Shown here one piece after another: positions 9,313 to 17,242 of a stretch of 64,000 bases of DNA; position 1 is the stretch's first letter; every line of letters starts with the position of its first letter. The translations under genes were made by a program, and so were the position numbers. The stretch comes from Shewanella litoralis (GTDB taxonomy: Bacteria; Pseudomonadota; Gammaproteobacteria; Enterobacterales; Shewanellaceae). The notes beneath the pieces were generated by a model. That model was not told where the DNA came from. It saw only the letters and a program-made list of their open reading frames with translations, and searched no databases. Location of the stretch: assembly GCF_009828585.1 (NCBI RefSeq), contig NZ_WSRZ01000003.1:1-64000 (forward strand), written 5' to 3'.

Positions 9313-10008
9313 ATGACTATCACTCGTTTTATGACTAACACCGACAACCGTCCGGTTACGTCTACTTCTTCGGCACGCATTAGCTATTTTGCCACTCCAT
9401 CTGAGCTTCAAGAGCCTTTGTTTGATAGCACTGACATGAGCCGCGACAATATTCGCCGCCATGTTAGGCAAGAGCGCAACAGTTTATCCACTGAAGAACA
9501 AAGCCAATTGGCACTGATAGCCAGCAGACATATGCTGGCAGAAATTCAGGCACAATCGGCACAACATGTGGCCGTGTATTTAACCCATGACGGCGAATTA
9601 GCCACGCAAAAATTGATTGATGCGCTGTGGGAGTTAAACATTAATGTTTACTTGCCGCTTATCCATCCTTTTTGCAAAGGTCACTTGTTATTTGTACGTT
9701 ACGATCGTGACTCGGTGATGGTTAAAAACCAATACGGTATTAGCGAACCTAAACTCAATGTGCAGCATGTAATCACCGTTGAGCAACTCGATATGATCAT
9801 CACGCCTATGGTTGCATTTGATAAACACGGTAATCGAATGGGCATGGGTGGCGGTTACTACGATCGCACCTTAGCTCAAGTTGTTAACAACAAACCCTTA
9901 GCCGTTGGTTTTGCCCATGATTGTCAGGAAGTGAGCCAGGTACCAACCGACTTTTGGGATGTGCCGTTGCCAGTGATTATTACCCCAACGAGACGATTAG
10001 CTATTTAA
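9313..10008 (+). CDS. fau: 5-formyltetrahydrofolate cyclo-ligase
   Basis: Converts 5-formyl-THF to 5,10-methenyl-THF with ATP (YgfA/Fau family). The conserved core starts at MSRDNIRRHVRQERNSL and includes MITPMVAFDKHGNRMGMGGGYYDRTL, the nucleotide/folate-binding signature. The longest frame has 231 residues, and the family core begins at about residue 42. A start at 9436 would give a standard 190-residue protein but has no visible ribosome site, whereas GGGGAG precedes 9313. Glycine cleavage also feeds one-carbon folate, which fits the neighbourhood. Confidence 0.9.
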   Translation: MTITRFMTNTDNRPVTSTSSARISYFATPSELQEPLFDSTDMSRDNIRRHVRQERNSLSTEEQSQLALIASRHMLAEIQAQSAQHVAVYLTHDGELATQKLIDALWELNINVYLPLIHPFCKGHLLFVRYDRDSVMVKNQYGISEPKLNVQHVITVEQLDMIITPMVAFDKHGNRMGMGGGYYDRTLAQVVNNKPLAVGFAHDCQEVSQVPTDFWDVPLPVIITPTRRLAI

Positions 10009-10022
10009 AATCGTTTCTTAAT

Positions 10023-10060
10023 AAAAAGCCCCATCAATACATGTATTGATGGGGCTTTTT
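10023..10060 (+). terminator. Rho-independent terminator after fau
   Basis: A perfect 38-base inverted repeat, AAAAAGCCCCATCAATACA followed by its exact complement, lies 14 bases after the fau stop. The run of T at the end makes it a strong terminator. Confidence 0.92.
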
Positions 10061-10165
10061 AGTTAAATGATTTATTACCGCTATTAATGACCGATATGTG
10101 AAAAAACCTGCAGACTAACTATTCTCCGTCCAAAGTGTCCGAAATAGCATGATAAAAATGCCGAA

Positions 10166-10366
10166 GTGACATCAAGGATGATGTCACAGGCTCAGGGGTA
10201 CAGGGATGTACCATCTGAGCCGTTAGGCGATTTTTATTATGCTATGAGGATCGACACTTTGCCGGAGCTGCCGGGGAGATCCAAGAGGGGAAAGCAGTTT
10301 TTCCCTTCTTGGTCGGGTGTGGACGAAGTGCCACGATTTTTGTTATGTGCAACAAAAGCAATCGTG
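10166..10366 (+). repeat. Structured repeat-like element with GGA-loop hairpins
   Basis: The first hairpin is GTGACATCA-AGGA-TGATGTCAC (10166-10187). The second has outer arms GGCTCAG/CTGAGCC (10189-10195, 10215-10221) and an inner GGTACA-GGGA-TGTACC. A third pairs 10283-10293 with 10300-10310, and a fourth, CACGAT...ATCGTG (10332-10366), could end metY transcripts on the other strand. The first two expose ANGGA in the loop, the form bound by CsrA/RsmA. I believe similar stretches occur elsewhere in Shewanella genomes as dispersed elements, but could not check. It may be a small RNA or an inert repeat. Confidence 0.5.
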
Positions 10367-10367
10367 A

Positions 10368-11675
10368 CTATACAATTGCTTTCTCTAGTGCCTGGCTAAC
10401 ATCAGCAATGATGTCGTCGATATGCTCAATACCTACCGAAATACGCACTAAGTCTTCTGATACACCGGCTTTGGCTAGCTCTGCACCGCTGAGCTGGCGA
10501 TGAGTGGTGCTGGCAGGGTGACAAGCGAGCGATTTAGCATCACCAATGTTGACTAAACGCAGCACCATTTGCAGCGCATCAATAAACTTACCACCAGCTA
10601 CTTTACCCGCTTCTGCATCAGCAGATTTAATCCCAAAGCTGATAATACCTGAAGCTTTACCGCCGGTGATTTTTTTACAGGTTGCATGGTGCGGGCTATC
10701 TGGCAGCGCTGCGTAATTGACCCAGCTAATACTTGGGTGTTTTTGTAAAAATTCTGCCAGCGCGAGTGCATTGCTGCAATGACGTTCCATGCGTAGGCTA
10801 AGGGTTTCGAGCCCTTGCAACAGCAAAAATGCGCTGTGTGGCGATAAGGCAGCACCGGTATTACGCAGTGGTACTACACGGCAACGGCCAATATAGGCTG
10901 CTGGGCCAAAGGCATCGGTGTATACCACGCCGTGATAAGACGGATCGGGCTGATTGAGAATTGCAAAACGTTCTTTATTGGCGACCCAATCAAACTTACC
11001 TGAGTCAATAATCACCCCACCAATAGTGGTGCCGTGACCACCAATGTATTTGGTCAATGAATGGATAACAATGTCGGCGCCGTGATCAAACGCGCGGCAC
11101 AATACTGGCGTCGCGACAGTGTTATCAACAATTAATGGCACTCCATGTTTATGGGCAATATCGGCCAAACGCTTTAAATCGACGATGTTACCGGCTGGGT
11201 TACCAATTGATTCACAAAATAATGCTTTGGTTTTACCGTCAATTAATGCATCTAGACCGTCAAAGTCATCAAACGCGGCCATGCGCACTTCAACGCCCTG
11301 GCGCGGCAGAGTATGAGCAAATAAGTTATAGGTGCCGCCATACAGTTGGCTTGTGCTAACAATGTTATCGCCGACTTGAGTGAGCGCTTGAATCGCATAG
11401 GTGATCGCCGCCATACCCGATGCTACAGCAAGTGCACCAATACCGCCTTCGATAGCGGCTAAGCGTTGCTCTAACACACTGGTGGTTGGGTTCATGATAC
11501 GGGTATAAATATTACCTGCGACTTTGAGGTCGAATAGGTCTGCGCCATGCTGGGTATCGTCAAAGGTGTACGAGGTGGTTTGGTAAATCGGCACTGCCGC
11601 AGCTTTAGTCGTAGCTTCAGACTCGTAGCCATAATGTAATGCCAGTGATTCCAGTTTCATGTTTTCTGCAGACAT
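10368..11675 (-). CDS. metY: O-acetylhomoserine aminocarboxypropyltransferase
   Basis: PLP enzyme of the Cys/Met metabolism family that makes homocysteine from O-acetylhomoserine and sulfide. Supporting features are the start MKLESLALHYGYESE, the long 435-residue form typical of MetY, SQLYGGTYNLFAHTLPR, and the PLP lysine K209 in IHSLTKYIGGHGTTIGG. I place the start at ATG 11675, which follows an AAGGAAG ribosome site; the open frame extends 19 codons further without one. Two tandem met-box-like octamers lie about 60 bases upstream, suggesting MetJ repression. O-acetyl versus O-succinyl preference is inferred from the family. Confidence 0.9.
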   Translation of the reverse strand: MSAENMKLESLALHYGYESEATTKAAAVPIYQTTSYTFDDTQHGADLFDLKVAGNIYTRIMNPTTSVLEQRLAAIEGGIGALAVASGMAAITYAIQALTQVGDNIVSTSQLYGGTYNLFAHTLPRQGVEVRMAAFDDFDGLDALIDGKTKALFCESIGNPAGNIVDLKRLADIAHKHGVPLIVDNTVATPVLCRAFDHGADIVIHSLTKYIGGHGTTIGGVIIDSGKFDWVANKERFAILNQPDPSYHGVVYTDAFGPAAYIGRCRVVPLRNTGAALSPHSAFLLLQGLETLSLRMERHCSNALALAEFLQKHPSISWVNYAALPDSPHHATCKKITGGKASGIISFGIKSADAEAGKVAGGKFIDALQMVLRLVNIGDAKSLACHPASTTHRQLSGAELAKAGVSEDLVRISVGIEHIDDIIADVSQALEKAIV

Positions 11676-11734
11676 AGCGACTTCCTTGAGATAATTGACT
11701 GTGGTGATATTGATTAATATCCACACTAGCAATT

Positions 11735-11750
11735 AGCCATCTAGAAGTCT
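11735..11750. promoter_or_regulatory. Tandem MetJ-like met boxes upstream of metY
   Basis: AGCCATCT (11735-11742) is followed directly by AGAAGTCT (11743-11750). Against the met-box consensus AGACGTCT these match 6 of 8 and 7 of 8. Two adjacent boxes are the minimum MetJ operator, and the site sits 60 bases before the metY start, in the promoter region. Confidence 0.6.
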
Positions 11751-11851
11751 ATAACAAAATACCGCGAAATGATGATAGCCATACCGCGGCACACTTTGTG
11801 TCGCTTTATATGCAATGACTAAGCGCTATAATTAAACGCTTATTTACATGC

Positions 11852-12580
11852 CTACTTTAAATGCCTACCACCATCTACAGCATAACTGCGACCCGTAACA
11901 TAATGGCTGCTTTGTAGATAATCGATAAGGTTAATAATTTCATTATTACCGGCTTCCCTTGGCAAAATCGCTTTCGCTAATGCTTTGACTTTATAAGCAT
12001 CATCGTCGTGCTCATTAAATAGAATCATCGCGGGGGCAATCGAGTTCACTTTAACGTGTGGCGCAAGCAAGCTGGCAAATGACAAGGTCATATTATGCAA
12101 TGCCGCTTTACTGGCCGCGTAAGCAATGTGCTTTTTACTGCCCTTTTCGGCGACATAATCTGTGATATGAATAATGTTGCTGGCACCGATACTGTCGTCA
12201 TTGGTTTTAGCGGCGGCAACCAACAATGGCGCTAATGCAAGGTTGATTTGATACGGCGCAGACACATGAATTTGCATCATTCTGGCCATGGTGTCACTTG
12301 GACTTAAACCGTTAGTGTCTGGCAGCCAGTCTGAAGCATTATGGATAATAGTATCGAGGCGATCATAATGCTCATTGATGTGAGCAATAAGCTCATCAAT
12401 TGCCGCTGGGTCTGTTAAGTCGCACGAATGTAAACTGGCTCCAAGCTTGCCTAACTGCTCAATGCTGTCGTAATGAGTACGATAAGTGCCAATAACATGA
12501 TGACCCTGGGCCAAATAATACTTAGCCAGCGCATAACCAATGCGCTTACCTACACCGGTGATCAGTATTGTGCGTTCCAT
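11852..12580 (-). CDS. folM: Dihydromonapterin reductase
   Basis: Short-chain dehydrogenase of the FolM type, which reduces dihydromonapterin to tetrahydromonapterin with NADPH. The 242 residues show ITGVGKRIG at 7-15, IIHNASDW in the NNAG position, and YAASKAAL as the catalytic YxxxK. The family identity is supported by folE and folX directly upstream on the same strand. A terminator (12704-12742) and a paired palindrome (12620-12652) separate it from folE, so it probably has its own promoter. Confidence 0.9.
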   Translation of the reverse strand: MERTILITGVGKRIGYALAKYYLAQGHHVIGTYRTHYDSIEQLGKLGASLHSCDLTDPAAIDELIAHINEHYDRLDTIIHNASDWLPDTNGLSPSDTMARMMQIHVSAPYQINLALAPLLVAAAKTNDDSIGASNIIHITDYVAEKGSKKHIAYAASKAALHNMTLSFASLLAPHVKVNSIAPAMILFNEHDDDAYKVKALAKAILPREAGNNEIINLIDYLQSSHYVTGRSYAVDGGRHLK

Positions 12581-12619
12581 AATGCTCTCTTTATGTTTGG
12601 TTAATGACTTACCCTAAAA

Positions 12620-12652
12620 CTTATCATAAGCAAATTAGGTGCTTATGATAAG
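12620..12652. promoter_or_regulatory. Double palindrome upstream of folM
   Basis: CTTATCATAAGC (12620-12631) and GCTTATGATAAG (12641-12652) form a perfect 12-base inverted repeat separated by nine bases. Each arm also contains the near-palindrome CTTATCATAAG. It lies 40-72 bases before folM, between the folE terminator and folM, and looks like a double operator for a dimeric regulator. Confidence 0.5.
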
Positions 12653-12703
12653 CATTTATAATAAACGTTAAGGATTAAACTTTTAATACAAGGTTTGCAG
12701 CCT

Positions 12704-12742
12704 AAAAAAATGGCCTCAACTCGGGGGAGGTTGAAGCCATTA
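12704..12742 (-). terminator. Terminator after folE
   Basis: On the minus strand AATGGCTTCAAC pairs with GTTGAGGCCATT, with one G-U pair, followed by a run of seven T. It lies 27 bases after the folE stop. Confidence 0.85.
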
Positions 12743-12768
12743 AATAAATCGAAGTAGACCGTATAACG

Positions 12769-13437
12769 TTACGCTAAAAATTCAGCACGACTGGCTGGGT
12801 TTGCTTTAAAACAGCCGCCAAGCGCCGTGGTTTGGGTGCTCGATGAGGTGTCCATAATGCCGCGAGATTTAACACAGTAATGAGTCGCATTGATGCTAAC
12901 TGCAACATCGTCGGTTTCGAGCAAGGTTTGCAGCGCCACTAAAATTTGTTGTGTGAGACGCTCTTGCACCTGTGGACGTTGAGCAAAAAAGCGCACAATA
13001 CGGTTAATTTTAGATAAGCCAATAATGTTGCCTTTAGGAATGTAAGCCACTTTGGCCAAACCATCGATGGTAATAAAATGATGCTCGCAGGTACTTACCA
13101 CACTAATGTTGCTGATTTTCACCATCTCTTCAACACCCATTTTATTATCAATTTGGGTGATCTTAGGGAAGTTAGCGTAATCAAGGCCTGAGAAAATCTC
13201 GTTAACGTACATTTTAGCAATACGATGCGGGGTTTCAGCTAGGCTGTCGTCGCTTAAATCGAGGCCAAGTGTCGACACAACTTCAGTCATTAAGCCTTTA
13301 ATACGCTGATACTTTTGCTCGCTAGTCATGTCACTTGGAATTAATGGCGTTTCAAGGCCATGGTCGACTAATGCCTGTTGAACTTTTAATGCTTCGGCTG
13401 ACAACTCAGCGCGAGTTATGTCATTAATGGTGGTCAT
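12769..13437 (-). CDS. folE: GTP cyclohydrolase I
   Basis: Converts GTP to 7,8-dihydroneopterin triphosphate, the first step of pterin and folate synthesis. The 222-residue FolE-I type has the zinc and active-site motif [22 protein letters not shown], the QERLTQQI helix and the second cysteine in [12 protein letters not shown]. An AAGGA ribosome site precedes the ATG. It lies 21 bases after folX, so the two are co-transcribed. With folX and folM it points to tetrahydromonapterin production; a second folE elsewhere in the genome is possible. Confidence 0.96.
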   Translation of the reverse strand: MTTINDITRAELSAEALKVQQALVDHGLETPLIPSDMTSEQKYQRIKGLMTEVVSTLGLDLSDDSLAETPHRIAKMYVNEIFSGLDYANFPKITQIDNKMGVEEMVKISNISVVSTCEHHFITIDGLAKVAYIPKGNIIGLSKINRIVRFFAQRPQVQERLTQQILVALQTLLETDDVAVSINATHYCVKSRGIMDTSSSTQTTALGGCFKANPASRAEFLA

Positions 13438-13458
13438 AATAACATCCTTAATAATAGG

Positions 13459-13821
13459 TTAGGCTTGATACTCTAAAGACAAAGAAACAGAGTCGGCAAA
13501 ACGCAGTGCATGGGGTTTATCAATAGTCACTCGAGCTAGGGTTACGCTTGGATGCTCACGACAAATGTCGAGCACGTCAGCCACCAGTTTTTCGAGTAAT
13601 AAGAACCGACCTTCTTCTACATGCTGAATCACTTTTTTGGTGATTATCTTGTAGTTTAGTGCATCGGCAACATCATCGGTTTGGAACGATCGATCCGCTG
13701 GATAATGGATCTCAATGTTGATCACCACATCTTGCTGTTTTTCGCGTTCGTCTTGATTAAACCCAATAAAGGTGCGTAAACGTAAATTGGTGACGTTAAT
13801 AATAGCTTGGCTTAATGGCAT
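13459..13821 (-). CDS. folX: Dihydroneopterin triphosphate 2'-epimerase
   Basis: FolB/FolX-type small pterin enzyme that epimerises dihydroneopterin triphosphate to dihydromonapterin triphosphate. The 120 residues include [32 protein letters not shown], the conserved DALNYK segment and [11 protein letters not shown] with the catalytic Glu-Lys region. FolX rather than the FolB aldolase is chosen because of the FNQDE variant and the folM/folE partners. It is the first gene of folX-folE, and three short palindromes lie in its upstream region. Confidence 0.92.
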   Translation of the reverse strand: MPLSQAIINVTNLRLRTFIGFNQDEREKQQDVVINIEIHYPADRSFQTDDVADALNYKIITKKVIQHVEEGRFLLLEKLVADVLDICREHPSVTLARVTIDKPHALRFADSVSLSLEYQA

Positions 13822-13871
13822 TATTTAGCCCTAGTGGATTGTTTCTAATCTATACGCCAGGGTGAAATAAA

Positions 13872-13925
13872 AAGATCATAAATCTTAAACGATCATGCTG
13901 ATCGCTAAATGATCAATGCTAATCA
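13872..13925. promoter_or_regulatory. Three short palindromes in the folX / DUF393 divergent promoter region
   Basis: AAGAT-cataa-ATCTT (13872-13886), CGATCA-tgc-TGATCG (13890-13904) and TGAT-caatgcta-ATCA (13910-13925) lie in a row between the divergent folX and DUF393 genes. The second and third share the pattern TGATC-ATGC-TGATC. They may be operators controlling both directions. Confidence 0.35.
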
Positions 13926-13991
13926 CAATAAAGGTAAACTAGCTTGGGAGCTGGTGCGTACAATCTCAATACAAGCGATACGAGGTGAATA

Positions 13992-14381
13992 ATGGAACTG
14001 ACAATATTTTACGATGGCACTTGCCCGCTGTGCCTCAATGAAATGCAGCAATTAAAACGCTACGACAGCTTAAACCGCATTGGGCTTGAAGACATTAACG
14101 CGGCAGATATTAATCAGCGTTTCCCTGACTTAGATGTCGTGCAAGCCAATACCATATTGCATGGCCTGCAAGCGGATGGCACCTGGCTTTATGGTTTAGA
14201 CGTGACAGCTAAGGCATGGGGATTAACAGGTAAACACGGTTGGATAAAACTGCTGCGCCTGCCCGTGATTAAACCTGTGGCAGACCTCGCGTATTTGGCA
14301 TTTGCGCGCAATCGCTACCGGATATCGTATTTACTCACCGGGCAAAAGCGCTGCGACACAGGCAGTTGTAAGGTTAAATAA
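13992..14381 (+). CDS. DUF393 (DCC family) thiol-disulfide protein
   Basis: DUF393 family protein of 129 residues with the redox-type signature FYDGTCPLCLNEMQQL near the N-terminus (DGxCxxC). The family is predicted to be thioredoxin-like. The N-terminus has no signal peptide. The start has a GAGGTGA ribosome site. It is divergent from folX and 25 bases upstream of an SDR gene, with which it probably forms an operon. Such proteins are often found near pterin or photolyase genes; the function here is unknown. Confidence 0.85.
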   Translation: MELTIFYDGTCPLCLNEMQQLKRYDSLNRIGLEDINAADINQRFPDLDVVQANTILHGLQADGTWLYGLDVTAKAWGLTGKHGWIKLLRLPVIKPVADLAYLAFARNRYRISYLLTGQKRCDTGSCKVK

Positions 14382-14406
14382 AGGGGGATTGTATGAGGGA
14401 CTTTAC

Positions 14407-15252
14407 ATGAGTGAACCAACTTCAGCCCAGACCATTATTGTGATTGGGGCGTCATCCTTTATTGCCCAAGCCTTTATCGAGCAAGCTTGTCATCAACACG
14501 CAAAGCAACAGCAGCCAAACTCACCTGTCGCAGAGCCGTTACAAATCATCACGGTTAGCCGTCAGGCCAGCATTAAGTTGCCTGTACTAACTGACAGTGA
14601 ACTAGCGGGACGTATTAACCACCAGCACTTTAGATGTGATTATCAACAAGCCTCAATAGAACAATGTGTTAGCGATATTGCGAAGATTGCAGGCACAGTG
14701 ACTCGCATAGTGATGTGTAACGGTATATTACACAGTAAAAACCAGCACATCAGCACAAACGAACCAGGCTTAATGCCAGAAAAACGCATTGAAGATATTG
14801 ATGCACATTCGTTAGAGCAGCTGTTTTATGCCAACAGTATTGTGCCGATGTTATGGCTAAGCGCCCTCACCCCATTGTTGTCACAACCTCGTCATAAAGT
14901 CAGCGCTGAGCAAAAATGTGTCATCAGTATATTAAGTGCTCGAGTCGGCAGCATTTCAGATAATCGTCTCGGCGGTTGGTATGGTTATCGCGCCTCAAAA
15001 GCGGCATTAAACATGCTCATTAAAACCACGGCTGTTGAATATGCCAGACGCCTTAAACGCGTGAAGCTGATTGCGTTTCACCCCGGCACCACCGACACAC
15101 CATTATCAAAACCTTTTCAAGCCAATGTGCCTCAAGGCAAACTCTTTACCCCTGCCTTTGTCGCCAGCCAGTTACAGCAAATTATGGATAACAGTGAACC
15201 CGATGGCGAAGCCAGCTACCTCGATTGGCAAGGCGAGCCGATTAACTGGTAA
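14407..15252 (+). CDS. SDR family NAD(P)-dependent oxidoreductase
   Basis: Short-chain dehydrogenase of 281 residues from ATG 14407, chosen because GAGGGA lies six bases upstream; the frame is open for 35 more codons but overlaps the DUF393 gene. It has an N-terminal nucleotide fold (IVIGASSFIAQAF), CNGIL in the NNAG position, SARVGSISDNRLGGWYGYRASKAALNML with catalytic Ser, Tyr and Lys, and HPGTTDTPLSKPF. The TG-x-GIG motif is altered to GASSFIA, as in CsgA-like SDRs. The substrate is unknown; a pterin-related role is possible only by proximity. Confidence 0.85.
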   Translation: MSEPTSAQTIIVIGASSFIAQAFIEQACHQHAKQQQPNSPVAEPLQIITVSRQASIKLPVLTDSELAGRINHQHFRCDYQQASIEQCVSDIAKIAGTVTRIVMCNGILHSKNQHISTNEPGLMPEKRIEDIDAHSLEQLFYANSIVPMLWLSALTPLLSQPRHKVSAEQKCVISILSARVGSISDNRLGGWYGYRASKAALNMLIKTTAVEYARRLKRVKLIAFHPGTTDTPLSKPFQANVPQGKLFTPAFVASQLQQIMDNSEPDGEASYLDWQGEPINW

Positions 15253-15391
15253 GCACTCATTGATGTTATGTCTATGTCTATGGCTAAGTACATGCCAAGT
15301 TGCTGATGTCATATGGTACTAAGGTGCCAATTAAATTGTGCCTAAATTACTTTACCCTGAAAGTACTAAATTGGATTGAGGAACCGATACT

Positions 15392-16192
15392 ATGTCGACG
15401 TTACACACGGGACTAAAAGGGAAAGTAGCACTGATAACCGGCTCAACAAGCGGTATAGGTTTGGCCACCGCTCATGTACTGGCTGAACAAGGCTGTCATA
15501 TCGTATTGCATGGATTGATGACGCAGGATGAAGGCACTGCATTAGCCGCTGAATTTACCACCCAATATCAAATAAACACCTATTTTAGCAATGCCGATTT
15601 AAGAGACCCAGCCTGTATACATGAGTTTATGGACGCGGCCGTGGAGCAATTAGGCAGTATTGATATTTTAGTCAATAACGCTGGCATTCAGCACACTCAA
15701 GATGTGGCCAACTTTCCGATTGAAAAGTGGAACGACATTATCGCGATTAACTTATCTTCTGCCTTTCATACCATCCAAAAAGTTGTGCCCGCAATGGCCA
15801 ATAAACAATGGGGGCGAATTATTAATATTGCCTCAGTACATGGTTTAGTCGGCTCAGCAAATAAGGTGGCATATTGCGCAGCAAAACACGGCATAGTGGG
15901 CTTAACCAAAGTGGTGTCCATTGAATGTGCAGAGCAAGGTATTACGGTCAATGCGATATGCCCTGGTTGGGTGGATACACCGCTTATCGGTAAACAAATT
16001 GACAACATCGCAAGCGACAAAAACTTAAGTTATAACGAGGCAAAATATCAACTGGTTACCTCCAAGCAACCACTGCCTGAAATGTTGGCCCCAAGACAAA
16101 TCGGTGAGTTTGTATTGTTTCTTTGCGGCGGCGCGGCAAAAGGCATTACCGGCGCAGCATTACCAATGGATGGTGCCTGGACAGCGCAATAA
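15392..16192 (+). CDS. bdhA: 3-hydroxybutyrate dehydrogenase
   Basis: NAD-dependent SDR that interconverts (R)-3-hydroxybutyrate and acetoacetate. The 266 residues follow the BDH pattern: TGSTSGIG at 16-23, NNAGIQHTQ at 95-103, Ser148, Tyr161 and Lys165 in ASVHGLVGSANKVAYCAAKHG, and the substrate-loop stretch CPGWVDTPLIGKQI with the typical ending GITGAALPMDGAWTAQ. A GAGGA ribosome site precedes the ATG. It is the entry point of a gene cluster that could take up and break down PHB oligomers, and its product acetoacetate would feed central carbon metabolism. Confidence 0.92.
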   Translation: MSTLHTGLKGKVALITGSTSGIGLATAHVLAEQGCHIVLHGLMTQDEGTALAAEFTTQYQINTYFSNADLRDPACIHEFMDAAVEQLGSIDILVNNAGIQHTQDVANFPIEKWNDIIAINLSSAFHTIQKVVPAMANKQWGRIINIASVHGLVGSANKVAYCAAKHGIVGLTKVVSIECAEQGITVNAICPGWVDTPLIGKQIDNIASDKNLSYNEAKYQLVTSKQPLPEMLAPRQIGEFVLFLCGGAAKGITGAALPMDGAWTAQ

Positions 16193-16237
16193 GCTTGAGG
16201 TTATAGATTTATTGAAAGTAATCTAATATTAAATGTT

Positions 16238-16268
16238 AGCCCTTATTCATATCGATAAGGGCTTTTTT
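16238..16268 (+). terminator. Terminator after bdhA
   Basis: GCCCTTAT (16239-16246) pairs with ATAAGGGC (16255-16262), followed by six T. It lies 47 bases after the bdhA stop and ahead of the convergent esterase gene. Confidence 0.85.
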
Positions 16269-16301
16269 AATGCCAAAAACTACTGGCAGTGGGTAATGCT
16301 G

Positions 16302-17240
16302 TTAAACCCTGGCCATAAACTTAGCGATGTGTTGATAGGTTGCCATGCATTCATCTTTAACGAGATCGTGCAGCAACATGTAGGCGTGGATCATACCGTC
16401 GAACGAATGATGTTCAACATCCACTCCAGCAACAGTTAATGCATTGGCATAAGCTATGCCCTCATACCGGAGTGGATCGCAGCCTGCAGTAAAGATCAGC
16501 GTTTTAGGTAATGCTGCCGATATCGGCCCAAATAAAGGTGAAGCCTTTTTAATAATATCAGCATCGGTTGATTGAAAATACTGCTCGAAATACCATTTAA
16601 TCCGAGACGTTTCGAGTAAAAATCCTGTGCCATTACAGTCTAATGATGGGCTTGTTAAAGTGTAATCGACACTGGGGTAAATCAAAATTTGTTGATCGAT
16701 GTTAATCCGCTTATCGGTCAAACTTTTCATGCTTAAACTGGTGCAAATAGCACCACCTGCACTGTCACCAATAATCGTGACCGAATCTTGATGCTTAACA
16801 TCATCGAGTAACTCAGCGTGACGTATGAGTACCTGTTCGCAATCATCAATCCCTGCGGGATAAGGATGCTCTGGCGCCAAGCGATACTCAACCGAAATCA
16901 CCACACACTGGGCAATACTGGCAAGGTGGCGGCAAATAGGGTCGTACAACTCTACGCTGCCACACATATGCCCACCACCATGAAAATGCACTAACACAGG
17001 CAAAGGTTTATCTGGCGCAGGGCTATAAATTCTGACGGGAATAATACGGTCGGGTAACGTCAACGTTTTATCTGCAATATAAGGCACCGCTGGAGAGTCA
17101 CTCATTAACCCGCTTAGTTTGTTTAGATTTTCGCGCAATATTGTCGGTGTAAATTGGATATTATTTTGTTTAGCCAGGGCAATGTTACTATTTGCCTGGG
17201 CCAAAAAATCAGTCAACTTAGTAGACACTGTGCCTCTCAT
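16302..17240 (-). CDS. Alpha/beta hydrolase, hormone-sensitive-lipase family
   Basis: Cytoplasmic carboxylesterase of 312 residues with no signal peptide. It shows the HSL-family oxyanion motif HFHGGGHMCGS, the nucleophile Ser160 in GDSAGG, an acid in AGCDPLRYEG and the C-terminal His in SFDGMIHAYML. The start at ATG 17240 is spaced eight bases from AAAGGAG; two codons upstream another ATG overlaps the MFS stop. The tight coupling to the MFS gene suggests it hydrolyses what that carrier imports. In the context of bdhA and a PHB-depolymerase-like gene, 3-hydroxybutyrate dimers or oligomers are a reasonable guess. Confidence 0.85.
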   Translation of the reverse strand: MRGTVSTKLTDFLAQANSNIALAKQNNIQFTPTILRENLNKLSGLMSDSPAVPYIADKTLTLPDRIIPVRIYSPAPDKPLPVLVHFHGGGHMCGSVELYDPICRHLASIAQCVVISVEYRLAPEHPYPAGIDDCEQVLIRHAELLDDVKHQDSVTIIGDSAGGAICTSLSMKSLTDKRINIDQQILIYPSVDYTLTSPSLDCNGTGFLLETSRIKWYFEQYFQSTDADIIKKASPLFGPISAALPKTLIFTAGCDPLRYEGIAYANALTVAGVDVEHHSFDGMIHAYMLLHDLVKDECMATYQHIAKFMARV

Positions 17241-17242
17241 TA

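Larger units (their letters stand above)
10009..10367. other. Gene-free convergent region between fau and metY
   Basis: No credible gene lies here. After the fau terminator comes an AT-rich stretch to about 10160, then a highly structured segment with several hairpins (10166-10187, 10189-10221, 10283-10310, 10332-10366) reaching the metY stop. A 77-codon frame at 10166-10399 runs through the hairpins into metY antisense and is not believed to be a gene. Confidence 0.6.

Noticed and set aside
10166-10399. 77-codon frame
   Set aside because: It consists of the hairpin element plus the antisense of metY; the hairpins explain the sequence better than coding.
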